Below, piece by piece: positions 7,631-10,865 of a stretch of DNA of 10,865 bases. The number at the start of each line of letters is the position of its first letter. Position 1 is the stretch's first letter. Source of the stretch: Chryseobacterium gleum (GTDB taxonomy: Bacteria; Bacteroidota; Bacteroidia; Flavobacteriales_D; Crocinitomicaceae). The stretch lies in the NCBI GenBank assembly GCA_945877005.1, contig CAMCQL010000044.1, forward strand, positions 1 to 10,865. The letters are read 5' to 3'. Position numbers and translations under genes: made by a program. Below the pieces are notes generated by a model. The model saw only the letters and a list, made by a program, of their open reading frames with translations, had not been told where the DNA came from and searched no databases.

Positions 7631-7707
7631 TTCAAATCATTAATAATTAGTTAATATATAAGCTTCTAGTATTGCTTTGATTGTATATAATTAACACATG
7701 ATTTGAA
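7631..7707. repeat. 10-base inverted repeat in the phoH/prs divergent region
   Basis: TTCAAATCAT (7631-7640) and its exact reverse complement ATGATTTGAA (7698-7707) face outward, one toward each gene, 57 bases apart. The gap between the two genes (7538-7820, 283 bases) holds no gene I can support. The copies may be matching parts of two divergent promoters (each contains TTTG, but not a full TAnnTTTG) or two half-sites for one regulator. A small hairpin GTGAA/TTCAC at 7563-7576 lies in the presumed phoH leader. Confidence 0.4.
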
Positions 7708-7810
7708 ATAAAATGTTTTTCAATGAACTCATAATAAATTTACAAAAAAATAATGTGTTTAACAAAAAAAATATTTATTCAATAGCGAGTATCAATTCAA
7801 TAATTACCTC

Positions 7811-7818
7811 TAATTTTG
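7811..7818 (+). promoter_or_regulatory. candidate -7 element just before prs
   Basis: TAATTTTG perfectly fits TAnnTTTG, but it ends 3 bases before the ATG at 7821. If it is a real promoter, transcription would begin inside that codon region and the prs start would have to be the in-frame ATG at 7842 (MPNGVKIF). No -33 element is seen. It may well be chance. Confidence 0.25.
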
Positions 7819-7820
7819 AC

Positions 7821-8777
7821 ATGAGTATTAAAGAAGATATTATGCCAAATGGAGTAAAAATTTTTGCGGGAAGAGCATCTGTTGATTTAGCAAATAGAAT
7901 CGCCCATTCTTATGGGGTTGAACTTGGAGATGTAAATGTTCTGAGTTTTAGTGATGGTGAATTTCAACCATCTTTTGAAGAGACTGTTCGTGGTATGGAT
8001 GTGTTTTTAGTTCAATCAACGATGCCACCGAGTGATAATTTATTTGAATTATTGTTAATGGTGGATGCCGCTAAAAGAGCTTCTGCACGAAAAATAATTG
8101 CGGTTATACCTTATTTTGGATTTGCGCGACAAGATAGAAAAGATAAACCGCGCGTTGCTATTGGAGCTAAATTAGTTGCAAATATGCTGATGGCTGCAGG
8201 TGTAGATCGTGTCATCACGATGGATTTACATGCAGACCAGATTCAAGGATTTTTTGAAGTTCCAGTTGATCATTTATATGGTTCTACAATTTTTTTACCA
8301 TTAATGGAGGAATTGAATAAAACTTTAAATTTAATCATTGCTGCACCAGATGCTGGAGGAGCAAAAAGGGCAAATTCATATGCAAAGGTTTTTAATGTTG
8401 GTTTGGCTTTATGTCATAAACATAGAAAAAAAGCCAATGAAGTTGCCGAAATGACCGTCATTGGTGATGTTGAGGGGAAAGATGTACTATTAGTGGATGA
8501 TATGTGTGACACAGCTGGAACTCTTACTGCAGCTGCAACATTATTTATGCAAAAAGGAGCAAAAAGTGTACGTGCATTTTGTACACACCCTATTTTATCT
8601 GGACCGGCTTATGAACGTATCGAAAACTCAGATTTAACAGCACTTTATGTAACGGATACAATTCCATTAAAAAAGTCATCACCAAAGATTCATGTATTAA
8701 CTGTTGATTTATTGTTTGCTGATGTTATTAAAAGTTTAGTTAATAATCAATCTATAAGTAAACATTTTGTAATTTAG
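7821..8777 (+). CDS. prs: ribose-phosphate pyrophosphokinase (PRPP synthetase)
   Basis: Makes 5-phosphoribosyl-1-pyrophosphate from ribose 5-phosphate and ATP, feeding purine, pyrimidine, histidine, tryptophan and NAD synthesis; cytoplasmic, usually hexameric. 318 residues, the normal length. Motifs: SDGEFQPSFEET (44-55), SDNLFELLLM-DAAKRASA (71-89), the catalytic flexible loop RQDRKDKPR (103-111), MDLHADQIQGFF (134-145), PDAGGAKRA (177-185) and the PRPP-binding loop VLLVDDMCDTAGT (222-234). The frame stays open upstream to an ATG at 7713, but those 36 residues are Asn/Ile/Lys-rich and unlike the family, so ATG 7821 is preferred; ATG 7842 is the alternative. rplY follows after 23 bases with no terminator, indicating an operon. 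Confidence 0.97.
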   Translation: MSIKEDIMPNGVKIFAGRASVDLANRIAHSYGVELGDVNVLSFSDGEFQPSFEETVRGMDVFLVQSTMPPSDNLFELLLMVDAAKRASARKIIAVIPYFGFARQDRKDKPRVAIGAKLVANMLMAAGVDRVITMDLHADQIQGFFEVPVDHLYGSTIFLPLMEELNKTLNLIIAAPDAGGAKRANSYAKVFNVGLALCHKHRKKANEVAEMTVIGDVEGKDVLLVDDMCDTAGTLTAAATLFMQKGAKSVRAFCTHPILSGPAYERIENSDLTALYVTDTIPLKKSSPKIHVLTVDLLFADVIKSLVNNQSISKHFVI

Positions 8778-8800
8778 CGGAAAATTTAAATAAATTCATA

Positions 8801-9388
8801 ATGAAAGTATCAAAATTGAGCGGTTTGTTAAGAGCAAACGTAGGGAAAAAAGATGCTAGCGCATTAAGAAAAGAGGAAAGAGTTCCTTGTGTTCTTTATG
8901 GGCAAGGTACTCAAGTACATTTTTCTGTTAGAAAAATAGACGTTGAAAAATTAGTTTTCACACCAGATGTTTATCAAGTTGAAATTGATGTTGAAGGAAA
9001 AGTTGCGAAAGCGATCATTCAAGATTTACAACAAGACAACATTACGGGAGCTGTAAAACATGTTGATTTTTACGAATTAAATGATTCAAAACCGGTTAAA
9101 GTTGCTTTACCAGTTCGTTTGACAGGAGCTTCAAGAGGTGTGTTAGCCGGAGGTAAGTTATTACAGGTATTTCGCCGATTAACTGTAGTTGGTTTACCAT
9201 GTGATCTACCTGAAGCTATTACTTTAGAAATTACTAAGTTGCGTATTGGTCAATCAATTCGTGTTGGACAAATTGAGTCTAATGGGTTGAAATTTTTAGA
9301 GCCTTCAAATGCAGTTGTTGTATCTGTAAGAATGGCAAGAGGAGCTGCTAAAGGTTCTGATGCTGATGCAGATGATGACGAAGAATAG
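8801..9388 (+). CDS. rplY: 50S ribosomal protein L25, CTC/TL5 type (general stress protein)
   Basis: Binds 5S rRNA in the large ribosomal subunit. At 195 residues it is the long two-domain CTC/TL5 form rather than the ~95-residue E. coli L25. The N-terminal L25 domain (about 1-92) has the RKEERVPCVLYG segment and ends in HVDFYEL (87-93). The C-terminal beta domain (about 95-180) carries LTGASRGVLAGG, VFRRLTV and LPEAITLEIT-LRIG. The last ten residues are almost all Asp/Glu/Ala, a low-complexity acidic tail common in this group. prs-rplY is a conserved pair; the peptidyl-tRNA hydrolase gene that often comes next is not here. Confidence 0.96.
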   Translation: MKVSKLSGLLRANVGKKDASALRKEERVPCVLYGQGTQVHFSVRKIDVEKLVFTPDVYQVEIDVEGKVAKAIIQDLQQDNITGAVKHVDFYELNDSKPVKVALPVRLTGASRGVLAGGKLLQVFRRLTVVGLPCDLPEAITLEITKLRIGQSIRVGQIESNGLKFLEPSNAVVVSVRMARGAAKGSDADADDDEE

Positions 9389-9409
9389 TCTTTTTTCAAT
9401 TTAAATAGG

Positions 9410-9436
9410 AAAAGCCCATTTTTAATGGGCTTTTTT
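9410..9436 (+). terminator. Rho-independent terminator after prs-rplY
   Basis: A perfect 11-base stem AAAAGCCCATT (9410-9420) / AATGGGCTTTT (9424-9434), a TTT loop, and a T run to 9436. It lies 21 bases after the rplY stop. The A-tract on the left gives it partial two-way character. It separates prs-rplY from the isomerase gene. Confidence 0.93.
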
Positions 9437-9470
9437 GTTTTATAATCAGTGTTTTTTAAAATAAAAAAAT

Positions 9471-9478
9471 TATTTTCG
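9471..9478 (+). promoter_or_regulatory. weak candidate -7 element for the isomerase gene
   Basis: TATTTTCG matches TAnnTTTG at 5 of 6 fixed bases and lies 17 bases before the ATG at 9496, a spacing like that at the desaturase gene. A promoter is needed here because a strong terminator lies upstream. No -33 box is visible. Confidence 0.25.
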
Positions 9479-9495
9479 TAACTTATTTATAGATT

Positions 9496-10479
9496 ATGAG
9501 AGATTTAATAGCTTCTTTTCCTGAAAATATTGAAGAATCATTACTTATTGCCTCTGGGTATACTTTAAAAAAACCAACCCAAAAAATCAATAATGTAGTG
9601 ATATGTGGAATGGGTGGATCAGGAATAGGAGGAAAATTAGTCGCTCAATGGTTAGACGTTGAATTACAAATACCAGTTATAGTTTGTCAAGATTATATAT
9701 TACCAAAGTTCGTTAATAATTCAACCTTGGTAATATGTTCTTCTTACTCTGGTGAAACAGAAGAAACATTGAGTTGTATGTATCAAGCAAAAGCTTTAAA
9801 TGCTTTCTTGATAGGTATTTCTTCAGGAGGGACTTTGATTGAATTTTGTGAGACAAATAATTATGACTGTATGCGAATCCCAAGTGGGAATCCTCCTAGA
9901 ACTGCATTGGCTTTTTCTATAGGTCAATTGTTGACTATTTTCTTTCAATTGGGTTTAACTAATGATTCTTTTATAAACAATTATCAAACTTCTAAATTTA
10001 TTTTATCTAGTTTTAGTGACCAGATCCACTCTACAGCTAAAAATTTAGCAACCTTTTTAAAGGATAAGTTAGTGTTGATGTATTCCGCATCAAATTACGA
10101 AGCTGTAGCTATTCGAGCACGTCAACAATTCAACGAAAATTCAAAAATTTTATGTAATCACCATGTAATTCCTGAGATGAATCACAATGAACTTGTGGGT
10201 TGGGGATTAGCAGATGAGCGTTCTGGAGTGTTGATTTTTGATTCTCAAGATTTACATCCAAAAAATCAGTTACGTTTAGAATTCTCCATTGATCATTTGA
10301 AAACAAAAACTCCTCATATTTTTAGATTGGTACCAGAGGGTAATTCTTTAATTGAACGTGCTATTTATTTTATCAATGTTGTTGATTGGGCTTCTTTGTA
10401 TTTATCAGATTTAAATGATGTTGATCCAGTAGAAATTGATGTTATCTATCGATTAAAATCTTTTTTATCTACGAAGTAA
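9496..10479 (+). CDS. bifunctional phosphoglucose/phosphomannose isomerase (SIS domain)
   Basis: Interconverts glucose-6-P or mannose-6-P with fructose-6-P, linking glycolysis to sugar-nucleotide synthesis. 327 residues with two SIS folds, the layout of the PGI/PMI family first described in Archaea, not of classical Pgi (~450-550 residues). Sugar-phosphate loops: CGMGGSGIGG (37-46) and SSYSGETEETL (82-92); PPRTALAF (133-140) follows. Catalytic positions of the Pyrobaculum enzyme can be matched by alignment from memory: Glu203 to Glu214 (in FNENSK), His219 to His230 (in EMNHNE, same 16-residue spacing) and Lys298 to Lys321 (in YRLKSFL). All are kept, so an active enzyme is expected. It is a single gene after a terminator; no start codon competes with ATG 9496. 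Dual specificity is a family property, not shown here. Confidence 0.9.
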   Translation: MRDLIASFPENIEESLLIASGYTLKKPTQKINNVVICGMGGSGIGGKLVAQWLDVELQIPVIVCQDYILPKFVNNSTLVICSSYSGETEETLSCMYQAKALNAFLIGISSGGTLIEFCETNNYDCMRIPSGNPPRTALAFSIGQLLTIFFQLGLTNDSFINNYQTSKFILSSFSDQIHSTAKNLATFLKDKLVLMYSASNYEAVAIRARQQFNENSKILCNHHVIPEMNHNELVGWGLADERSGVLIFDSQDLHPKNQLRLEFSIDHLKTKTPHIFRLVPEGNSLIERAIYFINVVDWASLYLSDLNDVDPVEIDVIYRLKSFLSTK

Positions 10480-10498
10480 TTTTTCTGTTTTGATGTGC

Positions 10499-10536
10499 AA
10501 AATCAAATTATAAACCATAATTGATAGTTTGATTTT
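10499..10536 (+). repeat. AT-rich hairpin after the isomerase gene (possible weak terminator)
   Basis: AAAATCAAA (10499-10507) pairs perfectly with TTTGATTTT (10528-10536) across a 20-base loop that can itself form a TTAT/ATAA stem. It starts 20 bases after the isomerase stop. With a single G-C pair and no T-tract beyond the stem it is a poor intrinsic terminator. An upstream TTTGAT (10489-10494) can compete for the left arm. Confidence 0.4.
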
Positions 10537-10591
10537 ATATTCGTCCAATGATTATACTAGTAAGACCGTTGCAAAAGTTTTAAATCGAGGA

Positions 10592-10665
10592 GATTAAAAA
10601 TTCAACACCGGTTCCGATAGCCATCGGAATAACTGCCGTAAATAAGGATGTTAAATTTTTGAATC
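10592..10665. repeat. two-part hairpin with G+C-richer core
   Basis: The core is TTCCGAT (10612-10618) / ATCGGAA (10623-10629), a perfect 7-base stem with loop AGCC. Around it, 10592-10606 (GATTAAAAATTCAAC) can pair with 10650-10665 (GTTAAATTTTTGAATC), giving 14 pairs with one bulge and one mismatch. Such a structure suggests a folded RNA or a palindromic repeat unit; the outer stem is AT-rich and so less certain than the core. Confidence 0.5.
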
Positions 10666-10743
10666 AACGATTGTTTTAGTGTTTTGAAATGCTCTTATTT
10701 TGTGAAAATTATAAAAATGTTATCCTTTGGACAATCGTTTCAA
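10659..10743. repeat. inverted repeat overlapping the outer stem
   Basis: AACGATTGT (10666-10674) and ACAATCGTT (10731-10739) are exact reverse complements. With a 3-base bulge the pairing extends to TTGAA at 10659-10663 and TTCAA at 10739-10743. The left arm shares bases with the 10592-10665 stem, so the two folds exclude each other in part. GTTTCAAT (10737-10744) also has a distant exact partner, ATTGAAAC (10833-10840). Confidence 0.4.
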
Positions 10744-10865
10744 TTTTTCATAACTCAATGGTAAGTGTTTGATAATTAAATTTATATTTACAATATTTAG
10801 GTTTAGTTTTTTAGATGTGTAATAGTGTTGCTATTGAAACATATTCTGACAAATTGGTTCATGTT

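Larger units (their letters stand above)
10480..10865. other. 386-base non-coding 3' region with nested inverted repeats
   Basis: No reading frame of gene length or recognisable protein is present on either strand. The region holds an AT-rich hairpin (10499-10536), a G+C-richer core (20 of 40 bases G or C at 10601-10640, against an AT-rich surround) with a perfect hairpin, a longer imperfect stem around it, and further inverted repeats to 10840. It may be a non-coding RNA, the long leader of a gene beyond the window, or a decayed element. No known riboswitch, tRNA, tmRNA, SRP RNA or RNase P signature is visible to me. Confidence 0.6.

Noticed and set aside
7713..7820. N-terminal extension of prs from the ATG at 7713
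   Set aside because: The 36 residues are Asn/Ile/Lys-rich and unlike PRPP synthetases; the family normally begins shortly before the KIF segment.
10833..10840. ATTGAAAC, resembling the 3' end of CRISPR repeats, with GTTTCAAT at 10737-10744
   Set aside because: The two are about 90 bases apart, no repeat unit of 28-40 bases recurs, and there are no cas genes; not an array.

Overview
The window looks like ordinary chromosome from a low-G+C member of the Bacteroidota, most likely Flavobacteriales. The evidence is the long Bacteroidota-type IspG with its extra central domain, the MnmG / zinc-ribbon methyltransferase pair, the PIN-PhoH protein, the soluble-type fatty-acid desaturase without cytochrome b5, the acidic-tailed CTC-type ribosomal protein L25, several perfect matches to the Bacteroidota -7 promoter motif TAnnTTTG, and the lack of clear Shine-Dalgarno sequences before most starts. 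The genus cannot be named from sequence alone. All proteins are housekeeping or core-metabolic types. I see no transposase, phage gene, integrase, toxin-antitoxin pair or CRISPR array.

Layout. (1) 1-2481, plus strand: mnmG (its 5' end lies outside the window), then a class I SAM methyltransferase with a zinc ribbon. The two share a reading frame and are separated by only two codons, and a parS-like palindrome covers the stop/start junction. (2) 2485-4398, minus strand: ispG, convergent with the methyltransferase and only 3 bases away. (3) 4399-4634: a divergent intergenic region with a -7 element for each side and a 13-base direct repeat. (4) 4635-6173, plus strand: a membrane fatty-acid desaturase, a hairpin terminator, then a small S4-domain RNA-binding protein. 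(5) 6212-7537, minus strand: a PIN-PhoH ATPase, convergent with the S4 gene across a shared hairpin. (6) 7538-7820: a divergent region with a 10-base inverted repeat. (7) 7821-9388, plus strand: prs and rplY as a likely operon ending in a very clean terminator. (8) 9496-10479: a phosphoglucose/phosphomannose isomerase-type SIS protein. (9) 10480-10865: no convincing gene, but several nested and mutually exclusive inverted repeats around a G+C-richer core, the least explained part of the window.

The genes do not form one pathway. They cover tRNA wobble-uridine modification (mnmG), isoprenoid precursor synthesis (ispG), membrane lipid unsaturation (desaturase), ribosome or RNA quality control (S4 protein, perhaps PhoH), PRPP supply (prs), 5S rRNA binding (rplY) and hexose-phosphate metabolism (SIS isomerase). 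The observations most worth following up are the parS-like site embedded in a start codon and the structured 3' intergenic region. Neither is proven here to be a new system.
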